From: Cysteiniphilum litorale | GTDB taxonomy: Bacteria > Pseudomonadota > Gammaproteobacteria > Francisellales > Francisellaceae | Direction of reading: 5' to 3' | NCBI RefSeq assembly: GCF_003428165.1 | Contig: NZ_QLIQ01000027.1 | Location: forward strand, 1 to 43,582 | DNA length: 43,582 nucleotides | Part shown: positions 7,448-17,884 of the stretch, one piece after another | Layout: each line of letters begins with the position of its first letter | Position numbering within the stretch: position 1 is the stretch's first letter | Made by a program: the position numbers and the translations under genes | The notes under the pieces: model-generated | Databases searched by the model: none | What the model was told of the DNA's origin: nothing | Seen by the model: only the letters and a program-made list of their open reading frames with translations

Positions 7448-8644
7448 ATGCTACTACAAGTCAATAATTTATTAACGGTTGCCATTGCTATTTTAGTGCT
7501 ATTGGTTGGGATCTTTATTCAAAAGCGCGTGAATATATTAAGTCGTTTTTTTATACCTGCCCCCGTTGTTGGTGGGTTGCTTTTTTCTATATTGGTCGCA
7601 GTGCTTAGTTATTTTGATTATATGCATATCAATTTTGATGCATCAGCTCAACAATATTTTATGTTGATATTCTTTGCAACGATTGGTTTTGCCGCGAGCT
7701 TGCGCTTTTTATTTATTGGTGGCAAAGCAGTGTTGATCCTATTTGCTTGTATGTGCTTGCTGGTTGTTTTACAAAATAGCCTGGGTGTATCATTGGCAAT
7801 GCTGCTTGATATGCCGACAGCTTTTGGCTTGGCTAATAGCTCAATTACGATGATCGGTGGGCATGGTACAGGATTGGCGTTTGCGGGGACTTTACAAAAT
7901 GACTTTGGTTTGCAAAATGCAGCAACGATTACAGCAGCGGCAGCAACGGTAGGACTGATTGCAGGCAGTTTATCAGGTGGGCCTGTGGCAAAGTTTCTGA
8001 TGCGTAAATATAAGCCAGAAGTCACGGGTGCAAAAATGGATGCAGAAAGTCTAAAGAAACTGCAACTACATAAACCAAGTAAAATTTCTCAAGAGGGTAT
8101 CTTTAATGCGGTGATTATGATTGCGTTAGCCATTGGTTTTGGCAGTATTTTTTCGGCGTGGTTTAAGTCACTTAATATTATTTTGCCGGATTATATTGGT
8201 GCGATGTTGGCAGCGGCTATTTTGCGTAACTGCTCAGATATGACCGATTGGTATGAGATTAGTCACACGGAGTTGCAAGTATTAGGTGCTATTTCACTTT
8301 CTATTTTCTTATCGATGGCATTGATGCAAATGAAGCTATTGGCACTTGTGAACTTAGCGATTCCAATGTTAGTGATCTTACTTGCACAAGTCGTATTAAT
8401 GGTGCTATTTGCCATTTTTGTGATTTATAAATTATTAGGCAAAAGCTATGATGCGGTTGTGATGACTTGTGGCACTGTGGGCTTAGGAATGGGCGCAACG
8501 CCAAATGCGATTGCTAATATGGATGCTTTTGTTGCTAAAAATCGCCCAGCACCACAGGCGTTTTTTGTGGTGCCAATTGTCGGCTCTGTATTGATTGACT
8601 TCTTTAATGCCGGAATGATTACCGCGTTTTTAAATATCTTTTAA
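7448..8644 (+). CDS. gltS: Sodium/glutamate symporter (GltS)
   Basis: GltS is an inner-membrane secondary carrier that imports glutamate with Na+. The protein (398 residues) is almost entirely hydrophobic with about ten to twelve helices. The two characteristic GltS inverted repeats carry their glycine-rich reentrant signatures: SITMIGGHGTGLAFAG in the first half and CGTVGLGMGATPNAIANM in the second. I choose the ATG at 7448 because the purine-rich site AAAGGGGGG sits directly upstream. The frame can also open at 7430. Its stop overlaps the convergent dacB stop by four bases. Confidence 0.95.
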   Translation: MLLQVNNLLTVAIAILVLLVGIFIQKRVNILSRFFIPAPVVGGLLFSILVAVLSYFDYMHINFDASAQQYFMLIFFATIGFAASLRFLFIGGKAVLILFACMCLLVVLQNSLGVSLAMLLDMPTAFGLANSSITMIGGHGTGLAFAGTLQNDFGLQNAATITAAAATVGLIAGSLSGGPVAKFLMRKYKPEVTGAKMDAESLKKLQLHKPSKISQEGIFNAVIMIALAIGFGSIFSAWFKSLNIILPDYIGAMLAAAILRNCSDMTDWYEISHTELQVLGAISLSIFLSMALMQMKLLALVNLAIPMLVILLAQVVLMVLFAIFVIYKLLGKSYDAVVMTCGTVGLGMGATPNAIANMDAFVAKNRPAPQAFFVVPIVGSVLIDFFNAGMITAFLNIF

Positions 8645-10050
8645 AGATTTTCATAAAACACTTTAATAATGCCATCTTCAAGCATGCGCGCTTTAATGCG
8701 CTGTGAACGCGTCAGATCATTTATCATAATCGAGAAACTCAATAGGTGATTACGTTTTGTTAAAAGATAGCCAGAAAGCGTTGAGACACCTGCTAATGTA
8801 CCAGTTTTGGCATGAACGCGACCTTGTAGCTTACCACCCATGCGATAAGCCAATGTTCCATCCTCGCCTGAGCTAGGTAAGGCATTATATAGGCGTTTGC
8901 CAATGCTGCTGTTATAAACGTTGGTTAATAAGCTTACCATAAACTGAGGCGTTACCGAATCAAGCTTGGAAAGACCCGAGCCATCTTCCATGTGTAGCTC
9001 TCCAGTATCCACTTTATATGTTTTGCGGATAAGGGATTCAATAGCCTTAGTACCAGCATCATTACTGCCTTGACCTGCTTGTGTATAACCAATGGTACGC
9101 ATAAAACTTTCGGCATATAAGTTATCAGACTTCAATAGCATATGCGTAAGCAAAGCATCGATAGAGTCGGATGAGATACTCGCAACTTCAATTAGGCTTG
9201 ACTTACTAGGTAAGTTGCCAAATAAAGTATTACCACGATGTTTGATGCCAACTTGTGAGATGAAATCATCAATCGTTTGCTTTGTTTTTAAGGCAGGGTT
9301 AGCAATCGCAAGATTAAGGTAAGTCTCAGCTTTTGCTGGAATGCAGCCTGAGAGATTAAGGACATTGTTTCGAGTCATGTCAATGTCAAACTTGCATTTG
9401 CCGCGATCTTGGGCTGTGGCTAATCGAGTGGTATTGTTAATCGTGATATTACTGGTATTAGAAAGTTCTTTGACTTTGGTATTTGTGCCACTCGTGTTGA
9501 TAAGCTTAATCACAAAACAATTTTTATTCATATTTAAGCTTGACGCAGGTGCAGCGAAGCAGTAAGGGGTGTCATTCTTGGACCAACCGTTAGGCACATA
9601 ATCGCCAGAGAAGTGATTGGCTATTAACACAACATCACCATTGATGCGTTTGATGCCATGTTGCTTGGTTTGTGAGATCAGATTATATAACGCGGCACCG
9701 GTAAGGCTTGGATCACCGGTGAACTCAATATACAAATTACCATTTAAGGTACCATTTTTGTATTGTGATTTTTGATAAAAAACAGAGGTTGTAAATTGAA
9801 AGTTTTTTGGTAATGCCGTTAATGCAGCAACTGCTGTGAAAACTTTGTTGTTACTTGCAGGTGTGAAGGGGCGGTCTTTAGCATATTGATAGAGTAGCTG
9901 CCCTGAGTTAACACGCTCAACGGCAATGCCGATAGAGACGTCAGATAAGCGGTACATCTTAACAAGGGATTGAATTTCACTGCGCACGGAAGCATGCGCA
10001 AACGTAATGGTGCTTATTAAAGCATAACCTAGTAAAATAAATTTTTTCAC
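8641..10050 (-). CDS. dacB: D-alanyl-D-alanine carboxypeptidase/endopeptidase (PBP4)
   Basis: This is a periplasmic peptidoglycan hydrolase of peptidase family S13 that trims or opens peptide crosslinks. A signal peptide ends near residue 20 (MKKFILLGYALISTITFAHA). The catalytic triad motifs are in order: SxxK as SNNK (Ser66, Lys69), SxN in KSDNLYAES, and KTG in HAKTGTLAG. The insertion between SxxK and SxN, with GDVVLIANHFSG, is the extra domain typical of PBP4. Length 469 matches the family. The gene is convergent with gltS and divergent from folB. It is likely monocistronic. Confidence 0.95.
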   Translation of the reverse strand: MKKFILLGYALISTITFAHASVRSEIQSLVKMYRLSDVSIGIAVERVNSGQLLYQYAKDRPFTPASNNKVFTAVAALTALPKNFQFTTSVFYQKSQYKNGTLNGNLYIEFTGDPSLTGAALYNLISQTKQHGIKRINGDVVLIANHFSGDYVPNGWSKNDTPYCFAAPASSLNMNKNCFVIKLINTSGTNTKVKELSNTSNITINNTTRLATAQDRGKCKFDIDMTRNNVLNLSGCIPAKAETYLNLAIANPALKTKQTIDDFISQVGIKHRGNTLFGNLPSKSSLIEVASISSDSIDALLTHMLLKSDNLYAESFMRTIGYTQAGQGSNDAGTKAIESLIRKTYKVDTGELHMEDGSGLSKLDSVTPQFMVSLLTNVYNSSIGKRLYNALPSSGEDGTLAYRMGGKLQGRVHAKTGTLAGVSTLSGYLLTKRNHLLSFSIMINDLTRSQRIKARMLEDGIIKVFYENL

Positions 10051-10208
10051 AGTGAACGCTATTTAAAACTATCGATTTTTAACGATGTCGTCGATAATAC
10101 CAACTTTTGGAAGCGAATGTCATTACTGAATTGGCATATACCGTTTGTAAATTAATTTTGCGGTATTACGTGTCGAAGAGATTTTTGATATTTTTTGGGT
10201 GGTATATT

Positions 10209-10574
10209 ATGTATAAACTAAAACTCACTGAAGTCATCTTGGATGTCTATCTGGGTGTCTATGATTTTGAGCAAGAACAATTGCAGCAAGTTAAATTAGA
10301 TCTGATCATTAGTTATCATAAAGCACCAGTAGGATGTGTCAGTGATGATCTTAACGAGACGATTTGCTATGCAAGTATCAATGAATTATTGTTAAAAACT
10401 GCACGACAAAAGCGCTATCAATTAATCGAGCATTTAGCACAATCGCTGCTTGATGTGCTAAAAGAGATGCTCGAAGCATATAAAGTGGATATTTATCTTG
10501 AGTTACATAAAAAGCCACCGCTAGATAATGTCGCATTGGCAAGCTTTTGTGTGGAGTATGTATGTGCGAGGTAG
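10209..10574 (+). CDS. folB: Dihydroneopterin aldolase
   Basis: FolB converts dihydroneopterin to 6-hydroxymethyl-dihydropterin in folate synthesis. The 121-residue product shows the tunnelling-fold pattern: GVYDFEQEQLQQVKLDL near the start (usually G-x-x-x-x-E), ICYASINELL in the middle, and the pterin-anchoring region with IEHLAQSLLDVL and ELHKKPP. The longer frame from 10107 adds about 34 residues unlike the family. I prefer the ATG at 10209, with GGGTGG upstream. Its last 13 bases overlap folK-folP, so the two should be translationally coupled. Confidence 0.9.
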   Translation: MYKLKLTEVILDVYLGVYDFEQEQLQQVKLDLIISYHKAPVGCVSDDLNETICYASINELLLKTARQKRYQLIEHLAQSLLDVLKEMLEAYKVDIYLELHKKPPLDNVALASFCVEYVCAR

Positions 10575-11869
10575 TCTTGGGGCTAGGCAGCAATGTTGGT
10601 CATAAGTTATCAAACTTGCGTCAAGCGGTTGATTGGATTGCAAAGCGTATTGGTCAGGTGCAAAAAATCTCACCCATCTATCAAACTAAAGCGCTTTTGC
10701 CAGCTAATGCACCACTAAGTTGGGATATTGATTATTATAATTTAGCCGTTTTGGTACAGACGGATTTAGCGCCTGATGCGCTGTTAAGTGAAATAAAAAG
10801 GATTGAAACAACGCTAGGGCGAGACCCTGAGCATGCCTTTTGGTCGCCACGTGAAATCGATATTGATATTTTGTGCTATGAAGATTTAAGCTATCAAAAT
10901 GAGTATTTAACGATTCCGCATAAGGAATTATTGAAACGTAACTTTGCGTTAAAACCTTTGTTGGATGTTTATCCTTGTTGGCGCCATCCTCAGTATTCGG
11001 GTGATCTGTATCAATATATAAAAAATATAAAAAAAATGCCAATGCTTGAGTTAGCACCCTTTACCTTAGCAGGTAGTCAAATTATGGTGATTGTCAATTT
11101 GTCGAGTGATTCTTTCTCGCAACAAGGTGAAGAGGTAATACCACTTGAGCAATTTGAACAATATATTATTGAGCTTGTCAATGAAGGTGCTGAGGTGATT
11201 GATTTAGGCGCTGAGAGCACCAAGCCGGGTGTAAAGCCAATAACTGCAGAGGTGTATTGGCAGAGATTAAAGCCTTATTTAGAGATTGTCGAGTCATTGG
11301 TGAATGCGCACGTGTTACCTTTAGATCTTAAGGTTAGTATTGATACTTATCATGCTGAGGTGGTAGCAAAGGCGTTGAATTACAGTTGTGTCAACATCAT
11401 TAATGATATTTATGGAGTTGAAGTAAAAAGTATTGTCGCTTTAATTAAAGGTAAAATGATTGACTATGTTTTTATGCATCAATTAGGTGTTGCCGGAGGT
11501 AAGTATTTGGCAAGTGATAGTGATCCCGTATCTGAGGTCATTGCTTTTGCTAAAGAAAAAATACAAATACTTTTAGATACGGGCATACGCAAGGAAAGAC
11601 TCATTTTTGATATTGGGATTGGTTTTGGTAAAACAGCCTATCAAGCACAACAACTACTTGATGGCGTTGCTGAAATTAAAGAGTCTCTTGGTATTAAAAT
11701 ACTCGTCGGACATTCACGTAAATCATCTGTCATGCCATATGTTGCAACCAAAGACAATGCCGAAAAAGATCTCGCTACAGCAATGATTTCTCGTGATTTG
11801 ATAAAAAAAGGTGTTGATTATCTGCGCGTGCATAATGTTCGATTAACCGCGATAGCGAAGCATATTTAA
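10562..11869 (+). CDS. folKP: Bifunctional HPPK (FolK) - dihydropteroate synthase (FolP)
   Basis: Two consecutive folate enzymes are fused in a 435-residue protein. Residues ~1-150 are HPPK: VLGLGSNVGHKL at the start and PREIDIDILCYED at the active site, following LGRD. Residues ~165-435 are a dihydropteroate synthase TIM barrel: VNLSSDSFSQQG loop, VIDLGAESTKPG loop, SIDTYHAEV, IINDIYG, FDIGIGFGK and GHSRKSS. The same fusion order is known in Francisella tularensis. The pterin loop is unusual: family members normally read N-V-T-P-D-S-F-S-D-G-G, and here T-P is S-S and D-G-G is Q-Q-G. I choose the ATG at 10562 because GGAG lies six bases before it. It overlaps the folB end. Confidence 0.93.
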   Translation: MCEVVLGLGSNVGHKLSNLRQAVDWIAKRIGQVQKISPIYQTKALLPANAPLSWDIDYYNLAVLVQTDLAPDALLSEIKRIETTLGRDPEHAFWSPREIDIDILCYEDLSYQNEYLTIPHKELLKRNFALKPLLDVYPCWRHPQYSGDLYQYIKNIKKMPMLELAPFTLAGSQIMVIVNLSSDSFSQQGEEVIPLEQFEQYIIELVNEGAEVIDLGAESTKPGVKPITAEVYWQRLKPYLEIVESLVNAHVLPLDLKVSIDTYHAEVVAKALNYSCVNIINDIYGVEVKSIVALIKGKMIDYVFMHQLGVAGGKYLASDSDPVSEVIAFAKEKIQILLDTGIRKERLIFDIGIGFGKTAYQAQQLLDGVAEIKESLGIKILVGHSRKSSVMPYVATKDNAEKDLATAMISRDLIKKGVDYLRVHNVRLTAIAKHI

Positions 11870-11946
11870 TGGCGGAAGGTCACTGCATTTAGCAAATAGT
11901 TATGTTACACTTTTGCCCGCAAACATTATTAACTTTTGGAAGGCAG

Positions 11947-13962
11947 ATGAATTCAAACATAACTCTTGCAAATGCTATTCGTTTTCTCTCAATGGACGCT
12001 GTACAGAAAGCAAAATCAGGACACCCAGGCATGCCGATGGGCATGGCAGATATCGCGACAGTACTGTGGCGTAAATATCTAAAACATAACCCTAAAAACC
12101 CACATTGGCTTAATCGCGATCGTTTTGTGTTATCAAATGGTCATGGTTCGATGTTGTTATATTCGTTATTGCATTTGACAGGTTATGAGTTATCAATTGA
12201 TGATTTGAAGAATTTCAGACAATTACATTCAAAGACGGCAGGTCATCCTGAATATGGTTACGCACCAGGTATTGAGACAACAACTGGTCCTTTGGGGCAA
12301 GGTATTGCAAACGCAGTTGGTATGGCGCTGGCAGAAAAGCTATTAGCCGACAGTTATAACCAGCCTGAACATGAGATTATTAATCACTTTACCTATGTCT
12401 TTATGGGTGATGGCTGTTTAATGGAAGGTGTCTCACATGAAGTAAGTTCTTTAGCGGGCACGTTGAAATTAGGCAAATTAATCGCTTTTTGGGATGATAA
12501 TAGTATTTCGATCGATGGTGACGTTCAGGGTTGGTTTACCGAAGATGTTGCTAAGCGCTATGAAGCTTATGGCTGGCAGGTTATTACCCATGTTGATGGG
12601 CATGATTTTGATGCCATTGATGCTGCCATTGCTAAGGCACAAGCGGAAAGCTCAAAGCCAACATTGATTTGTTGCAAAACCAAGATTGGTCAAGGCTCAC
12701 CAAATAAAGCAGGTAGCCATAGTGTGCACGGTGCACCTTTGGGTGATGATGAGATTATAAATACGCGTAAAGCGCTTGATTGGCATTACTCACCTTTTGA
12801 GATTCCAGGTGATATTTATGCAGATTGGTCAGGTATTGAAAAGGGTTCAACACTAGAGCAGAGCTGGAATGAACAGTTCGCTCAATATCAAAAAGCGTAT
12901 CCTAATGAGTTTAATGAATTAAATGTGCGCTTAAGCAAAAGCTTACCGCAAGACTTTGGTGGATTGATAAATGACTATATCAATAAGTTACTTAATGACA
13001 AGCCAACAGTAGCAACGCGCAAAGCATCACAGATGGCATTAGAAGAAATCTGTAAAGTATTGCCGGATATGTTTGGTGGCTCAGCAGATTTAACAGGCTC
13101 AAACTTAACCAACTGGTCAGGCAGCAAATGGCTTAATAATCATGAAAAGCATGCCAACTACTTATCTTATGGTGTGCGTGAGTTTGGTATGGCAGCGATG
13201 ATGAATGGCATGTCGCTTTATGGTGGCTTTAGACCGTATGGCGGTACTTTCTTGGTGTTTAGTGACTACGCACGAAACGCCATTCGTATGAGTGCGATTA
13301 TGAAGCAACCAGTAGTTTATGTGATGACACATGACTCAATTGGTTTGGGCGAAGATGGTCCAACACATCAGCCAATTGAACACGTACCAAGCTTGCGTGT
13401 GATGCCTAATTTAAATGTCTGGCGTCCGGCAGATGTTGTTGAAACAGCGATTGCATGGCAGTGTGCTGTTGAAGAGCAGAGCACACCATCATTATTGGCA
13501 CTTTCTCGTCAAAATCTACCAACTTTAGTGGCGAGCAATAGCCAAGCACAACTGGTTAAAAAGGGTGGTTATTTATTAAGAGAAGCCCAAAATGCTGAGA
13601 TTACCTTGATTGCTACAGGCTCTGAAGTAAGTATCATGTGTGAGGCAGCGGAAACATTAGCTAAAGAAGGCATTGCTGTAAACGTTGTGTCTATGCCTTG
13701 CGTTGAGAAATTCATGCAACAAGATGATGTATATCAACAGTCCGTGATAAAACAAAATATTCCTGCAGTAGTGATGGAGGCGGCACAAGGTGATTTATGG
13801 TATCGTTTATTGCCAAAGACAGGTGGGGATGTGATTAGCTTAAATCACTTTGGTGAATCAGCACCGGCTGAAAAATTATATGAGGCATTTGGTTTAACCG
13901 CACAAAACGCTGTGGCTAAAGCCAAAACGCTTCTATCTAAAACAACGGTTGAAAGTTTATAA
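11947..13962 (+). CDS. tkt: Transketolase
   Basis: This thiamine-diphosphate enzyme moves two-carbon units between sugar phosphates, linking the pentose phosphate pathway to glycolysis. Visible signatures are [13 protein letters not shown] near the start, [22 protein letters not shown] and the ThDP/metal motif [13 protein letters not shown]...DDN. The C-terminal half has [17 protein letters not shown]. From the ATG at 11947 (site TTGGAAGGCAG) it is 671 residues, standard length. It is the first gene of a codirectional cluster tkt-gapA-pgk-pyk-fba, the order also found in Francisella. It starts 77 bp after folKP, so it may have its own promoter. Confidence 0.97.
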   Translation: MNSNITLANAIRFLSMDAVQKAKSGHPGMPMGMADIATVLWRKYLKHNPKNPHWLNRDRFVLSNGHGSMLLYSLLHLTGYELSIDDLKNFRQLHSKTAGHPEYGYAPGIETTTGPLGQGIANAVGMALAEKLLADSYNQPEHEIINHFTYVFMGDGCLMEGVSHEVSSLAGTLKLGKLIAFWDDNSISIDGDVQGWFTEDVAKRYEAYGWQVITHVDGHDFDAIDAAIAKAQAESSKPTLICCKTKIGQGSPNKAGSHSVHGAPLGDDEIINTRKALDWHYSPFEIPGDIYADWSGIEKGSTLEQSWNEQFAQYQKAYPNEFNELNVRLSKSLPQDFGGLINDYINKLLNDKPTVATRKASQMALEEICKVLPDMFGGSADLTGSNLTNWSGSKWLNNHEKHANYLSYGVREFGMAAMMNGMSLYGGFRPYGGTFLVFSDYARNAIRMSAIMKQPVVYVMTHDSIGLGEDGPTHQPIEHVPSLRVMPNLNVWRPADVVETAIAWQCAVEEQSTPSLLALSRQNLPTLVASNSQAQLVKKGGYLLREAQNAEITLIATGSEVSIMCEAAETLAKEGIAVNVVSMPCVEKFMQQDDVYQQSVIKQNIPAVVMEAAQGDLWYRLLPKTGGDVISLNHFGESAPAEKLYEAFGLTAQNAVAKAKTLLSKTTVESL

Positions 13963-13999
13963 GCCATATACGGCTAATTTAAAAAAGGAGAAATAAAAG

Positions 14000-15013
14000 A
14001 TGGCAATTAAAATTGCAATTAATGGTTATGGGCGCATTGGTCGTTGTGTATTACGTGCGATTTATGAAGCGGGTTTAACAAACGATTTTAAAATCGTTGC
14101 CATTAATGATTTGGGCAGCCCTGAGGTTAATGTTCATTTGACAAAGTATGATACAACACATGGTCGCTTCCACGCAGATGTTTCTTTACAAAATAACGAA
14201 ATGGTGATCAATAACGATCGCATTAAAATCTTAGCTGAGCGTAACCCAGCTGATTTGCCATGGAAAGATTTGGATATCGATGTGGTCTTTGAATGTACTG
14301 GTTTATTCACATCAAAAGAGAAGTGCGGCGCACATATTCAAGCGGGTGCTAAAAAGGTTGTTATCTCAGCTCCAGGTGGCAATGATGTTGATGCAACGAT
14401 TGTTTATGGTGTGAATCACAATGTATTAACTTCTGATATGACGGTTATTTCTAATGCGTCATGCACAACAAACTGTTTGGCACCTGTGGCTAAAGTATTA
14501 AACGATAGTATCGGTATTCAAGAAGGTTTGATGACAACGATTCATGCGTATACTAATGATCAGAAAATTGTTGATAGCTATCACAGTGATTTACATCGCG
14601 CACGTGCTGCTGCGCACAATATGATCCCAACTAAAACGGGAGCCGCTGCTGCTGTAGGTTTGGTGTTGCCTGATCTTAAAGGGCGTTTAGATGGTTTTGC
14701 AATGCGTGTGCCAACGATTAACGTATCAGTAGTTGATTTGACATTCACTGCTAAAAAGCACACTTCTGTGGAAGAAGTTAATGGTTTATTAAAAGCCGCT
14801 TCTGAAGCAGGTAATTTAAAAGGTGTGTTAGGCTATAATCTTGAGCCATTAGTCTCTATGGACTTTAACCATAATCCGCATCCATCGATCTTTGATGCCA
14901 CACAAACGCGTGTGATTGGCAATCTTGTGAAAGTCCTTTCTTGGTATGACAATGAATGGGGCTTCTCAAATCAGATGCTAAGAACGACAAAAGCGTGGTT
15001 TGCAGCTAAGTAA
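14000..15013 (+). CDS. gapA: Glyceraldehyde-3-phosphate dehydrogenase, type I
   Basis: This catalyses the NAD-linked phosphorylating oxidation of glyceraldehyde-3-phosphate. The Rossmann start is INGYGRIGR, and the catalytic Cys155 lies in [12 protein letters not shown]. The base His follows in [10 protein letters not shown], and the C-terminal [13 protein letters not shown] is typical. It has 337 residues, family length. A strong AAAAAAGGAG site precedes the ATG, 37 bp after tkt. A terminator-like hairpin follows before pgk. Confidence 0.97.
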   Translation: MAIKIAINGYGRIGRCVLRAIYEAGLTNDFKIVAINDLGSPEVNVHLTKYDTTHGRFHADVSLQNNEMVINNDRIKILAERNPADLPWKDLDIDVVFECTGLFTSKEKCGAHIQAGAKKVVISAPGGNDVDATIVYGVNHNVLTSDMTVISNASCTTNCLAPVAKVLNDSIGIQEGLMTTIHAYTNDQKIVDSYHSDLHRARAAAHNMIPTKTGAAAAVGLVLPDLKGRLDGFAMRVPTINVSVVDLTFTAKKHTSVEEVNGLLKAASEAGNLKGVLGYNLEPLVSMDFNHNPHPSIFDATQTRVIGNLVKVLSWYDNEWGFSNQMLRTTKAWFAAK

Positions 15014-15032
15014 AATAAGTAAAAAAGTATTT

Positions 15033-15060
15033 AAGGCGTGAAGACGCCTTTTTTGTTTTT
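15033..15060 (+). terminator. Intercistronic terminator/attenuator between gapA and pgk
   Basis: AAGGCGT (15033-15039) pairs with ACGCCTT (15044-15050) around a four-base loop and is followed by TTTTGTTTTT. It lies 19 bases after the gapA stop and ends 11 bases before pgk. It has the form of a rho-independent terminator, so it would reduce read-through from gapA into the downstream glycolytic genes. Confidence 0.75.
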
Positions 15061-15071
15061 AAGGATTAATA

Positions 15072-16259
15072 ATGAACTTTTTATCAATAACGGATGTGCC
15101 ACTAAAGGGCAAAAAAGTCTTGATGCGCGTTGATTTCAACGTGCCAGTCAAAGATGGCAAAGTCACCAGTTTCGTGCGCATTGATGCCGCATTACCAACT
15201 ATTAAATACGCATTAAATCAAGGTGCCAGTGTGATATTGATGTCACACTTAGGGCGTCCTGAGGAAGGTGAGTATAATGAAGAATACTCACTAAAACCCG
15301 TAGCGGAATGCTTAACACAAAAGCTAGGTCAGTCGGTAAATCTTATCAAAGACTATCTCTCTGGTGTTAACGTTAATGCCGGTGATGTGGTGATCTGTGA
15401 AAATGTACGCTTTAACAAGGGCGAGAAAAAATCAGATGACGCATTATCACGGAAGCTCGCGAGTTTATGTGATGTCTTTGTGATGGATGCCTTTGCAACA
15501 GCGCACAGAGCGCAAGCCTCGACTTATGGTGTTGCTAAATACGCACCAGTTGCCTGTGCTGGTCTTTTATTAACTGAGGAATTAAACGCACTTAAAGCAG
15601 TACTAAAAAATCCACAAAAGCCATTAGCAGCAATTGTTGGTGGGTCAAAAGTATCAACTAAATTAACCGTGCTTGAGAATTTAATTGATCAGGTTGATCA
15701 ATTGATTGTTGGTGGTGGTATTGCTAATACGTTCTTAGTTGCCGCTGGCTTTAATGTTGGCAAATCATTAATAGAAGCAGATCTTGTTGATACGGCACGT
15801 GCCTTGATCGACAAGGCGCGCGCAAAGGGGGCTGATATTCCATTACCTATTGATGTGCGAGTTGCAAAAAGCTTTAGTGAAGAGGCTAAAGCTGAGATTA
15901 AAACCATCGAATCGATTGAACCGGATGATATGATTTTAGATATCGGTCCTTTGACAGAGGTAAAACTCGCAGCAACAATTGCTAAAGCCAAAACCATTTT
16001 ATGGAATGGTCCGGTAGGTGTATTTGAGTTTCCAGAGTTTGAAGCAGGGACCAAGGCGATTGCCAAAGCAATTGCTGATTCAGATGCTTTCTCAGTTGCA
16101 GGTGGTGGCGATACCATTGCTGCGATTGAGAAGTTTAATATCAAAGATAAAGTATCGTATATTTCAACCGCAGGGGGTGCTTTTTTAGAGTTTATTGAAG
16201 GCAAAACCCTGCCTGGTGTTGAAGTATTATGCGAACGTGCACAAGAGGTGAAAGCATGA
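15072..16259 (+). CDS. pgk: Phosphoglycerate kinase
   Basis: This transfers phosphate from 1,3-bisphosphoglycerate to ADP. Signatures include [14 protein letters not shown] near the start, [54 protein letters not shown] and the C-terminal nucleotide loop [15 protein letters not shown]. Its 395 residues match the family. The stop overlaps the pyk start as ATGA, a sign of translational coupling. A hairpin terminator lies just upstream. Confidence 0.97.
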   Translation: MNFLSITDVPLKGKKVLMRVDFNVPVKDGKVTSFVRIDAALPTIKYALNQGASVILMSHLGRPEEGEYNEEYSLKPVAECLTQKLGQSVNLIKDYLSGVNVNAGDVVICENVRFNKGEKKSDDALSRKLASLCDVFVMDAFATAHRAQASTYGVAKYAPVACAGLLLTEELNALKAVLKNPQKPLAAIVGGSKVSTKLTVLENLIDQVDQLIVGGGIANTFLVAAGFNVGKSLIEADLVDTARALIDKARAKGADIPLPIDVRVAKSFSEEAKAEIKTIESIEPDDMILDIGPLTEVKLAATIAKAKTILWNGPVGVFEFPEFEAGTKAIAKAIADSDAFSVAGGGDTIAAIEKFNIKDKVSYISTAGGAFLEFIEGKTLPGVEVLCERAQEVKA

Positions 16260-17689
16260 GAAGAACGAAAATCTTAGCAACCATAGGTCCTGCAAGCGAG
16301 TCCAAAGAAGTGCTAAGTAAAATGGTCGATGCCGGATTAAATGCGGTGCGTTGTAATTTCTCACACGGTACGGCGGATGATCATCGTAAACGTGTGCAAC
16401 TGATTCGTGAAGTTGCCAAAGAAAAAGGCGTTTATATCGGTATTCTAGCGGACTTACAGGGGCCAAAGATTCGTGTGGCTAAGTTTAAAGATGGCAAAGT
16501 GCTCTTAAAAAATGGTGACACATTTATCCTTGATGCTGAAATGGATAAGGCAGCAGGAGATGAGAAATCAGTTGGGATTGATTATAAAGAGTTACCAAAT
16601 GATGTTAAAAAAGGCGATGTTCTACTGTTAGATGATGGCAAGATTGTGTTAACGGTTGCCAAGGTTGAAGGTGCTAAAGTGCATTGTAAAGTGACTGTGG
16701 GTGGCAAGCTTTCTAACAATAAAGGCATTAACAAAAAAGGTGGCGGCTTAACCGCACCAGCATTGACTGAAAAAGACAAAGAAGATATTAAAACCGCTGC
16801 AGCACTTGAAGTGGATTATGTGGCGGTGTCTTTTCCACGCGATGCCAAGGACATGGAGTATGCGCGTAAGTTATTGCTAGAATCAGGCTCAGAAGCAGGC
16901 GTTGTTGCTAAGGTTGAGCGCACTGAAGCGGTGGCTAATATCGAAGAGATCATTAAAGCATCCGATGCGATAATGGTCGCGCGTGGCGATTTAGCCGTTG
17001 AGATCGGCGACGAGAATGTGCCAGCAGCTCAGAAGATGATTATCCGCTTAACGCGTGAATTAGATAAAGTCGTTATTACCGCAACGCAAATGATGGAATC
17101 GATGATTACAAGCTCAACACCAACGCGTGCTGAAGTATCTGATGTTGCTAATGCCGTATTAGATGGAACAGATGTAGTTATGCTCTCAGCTGAGTCTGCA
17201 GCAGGCGATTATCCTGTTGAAACGGTCTCTGCAATGTCACGTGTGTGTGAAGCTGCTGAGAATAGCAACTTGGTGCATATCGTCTCTAAAGATAATGTGA
17301 CGCGTCACCATGATCGAGTCGATGAAGCCGTAGCGAGTGCTGCTGTTTATTTAGCAAATCATGTTGATGCTAAAGCGATTATTTCATTAACTGAATCAGG
17401 CTCTACTGCGTTATGGATGTCACGTATTAATACTCATCTACCGATTTATGCGTTATCACGTAATCGCATGACTTTGGGCAAAATGACGCTTTATCGTGGG
17501 GTTGTACCGATTGAGTTTGACTCAACACGTATGGCGCGCTTTTATGTGAACCGTGAGGCATCGCTTGAGCTTGAGAAGCGTGGTATTGTCAAGGCGGGTG
17601 AGTGGATGGTATTAACCAGTGGTGATCACATGGGTGTTCATGGTGGCACCAATAAGATTAAGGTTATTCAAGCCGGTAATGTGGTATAA
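16256..17689 (+). CDS. pyk: Pyruvate kinase
   Basis: This makes pyruvate and ATP from phosphoenolpyruvate and ADP. The family patterns are [13 protein letters not shown] at the start, [26 protein letters not shown], the catalytic region [42 protein letters not shown] and [10 protein letters not shown]. From the ATG at 16256 (site GAGGTG) it has 477 residues. The ATG overlaps the pgk stop. Some upstream frame extends to 16229 but runs inside pgk. A MITE-like element follows directly. Confidence 0.97.
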   Translation: MRRTKILATIGPASESKEVLSKMVDAGLNAVRCNFSHGTADDHRKRVQLIREVAKEKGVYIGILADLQGPKIRVAKFKDGKVLLKNGDTFILDAEMDKAAGDEKSVGIDYKELPNDVKKGDVLLLDDGKIVLTVAKVEGAKVHCKVTVGGKLSNNKGINKKGGGLTAPALTEKDKEDIKTAAALEVDYVAVSFPRDAKDMEYARKLLLESGSEAGVVAKVERTEAVANIEEIIKASDAIMVARGDLAVEIGDENVPAAQKMIIRLTRELDKVVITATQMMESMITSSTPTRAEVSDVANAVLDGTDVVMLSAESAAGDYPVETVSAMSRVCEAAENSNLVHIVSKDNVTRHHDRVDEAVASAAVYLANHVDAKAIISLTESGSTALWMSRINTHLPIYALSRNRMTLGKMTLYRGVVPIEFDSTRMARFYVNREASLELEKRGIVKAGEWMVLTSGDHMGVHGGTNKIKVIQAGNVV

Positions 17690-17695
17690 ATAATT

Positions 17696-17859
17696 GGAGT
17701 TACGCATTTTAGCGAAATAAAACACCCCGTCAGCCTGCGGCTGCCACCCCTCTTGCAAAGAGGGGAATTAGGCAAGGGTAGTGTACATTCCCCTCTTTGC
17801 AAGAGGGGTGCCGAGCTTGCGAGGTGGGGTGTTGAACTGAAAAAAATGGCGTAACTTCC
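17696..17859. mobile_element. MITE-like palindromic element, copy 1 (pyk-fba gap)
   Basis: This non-coding element of about 165 bp has terminal inverted repeats: GGAGTTACGCATTTT at the left and the complement of GGAAGTTACGCCATTTT at the right. The core contains a perfect 23-bp inverted repeat around ACCCCTCTTGCAAAGAGGGG (from 17746, with its partner ending at 17809), enclosed by AACACCCC/GGGGTGTT. TAAATAA occurs directly outside both ends (17687-17693 and 17861-17867), a possible target duplication that includes the pyk stop codon. A near-identical copy follows fba. No transposase frame is inside. Confidence 0.8.
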
Positions 17860-17884
17860 GTAAATAAAAAATAAGGATAAGAAA

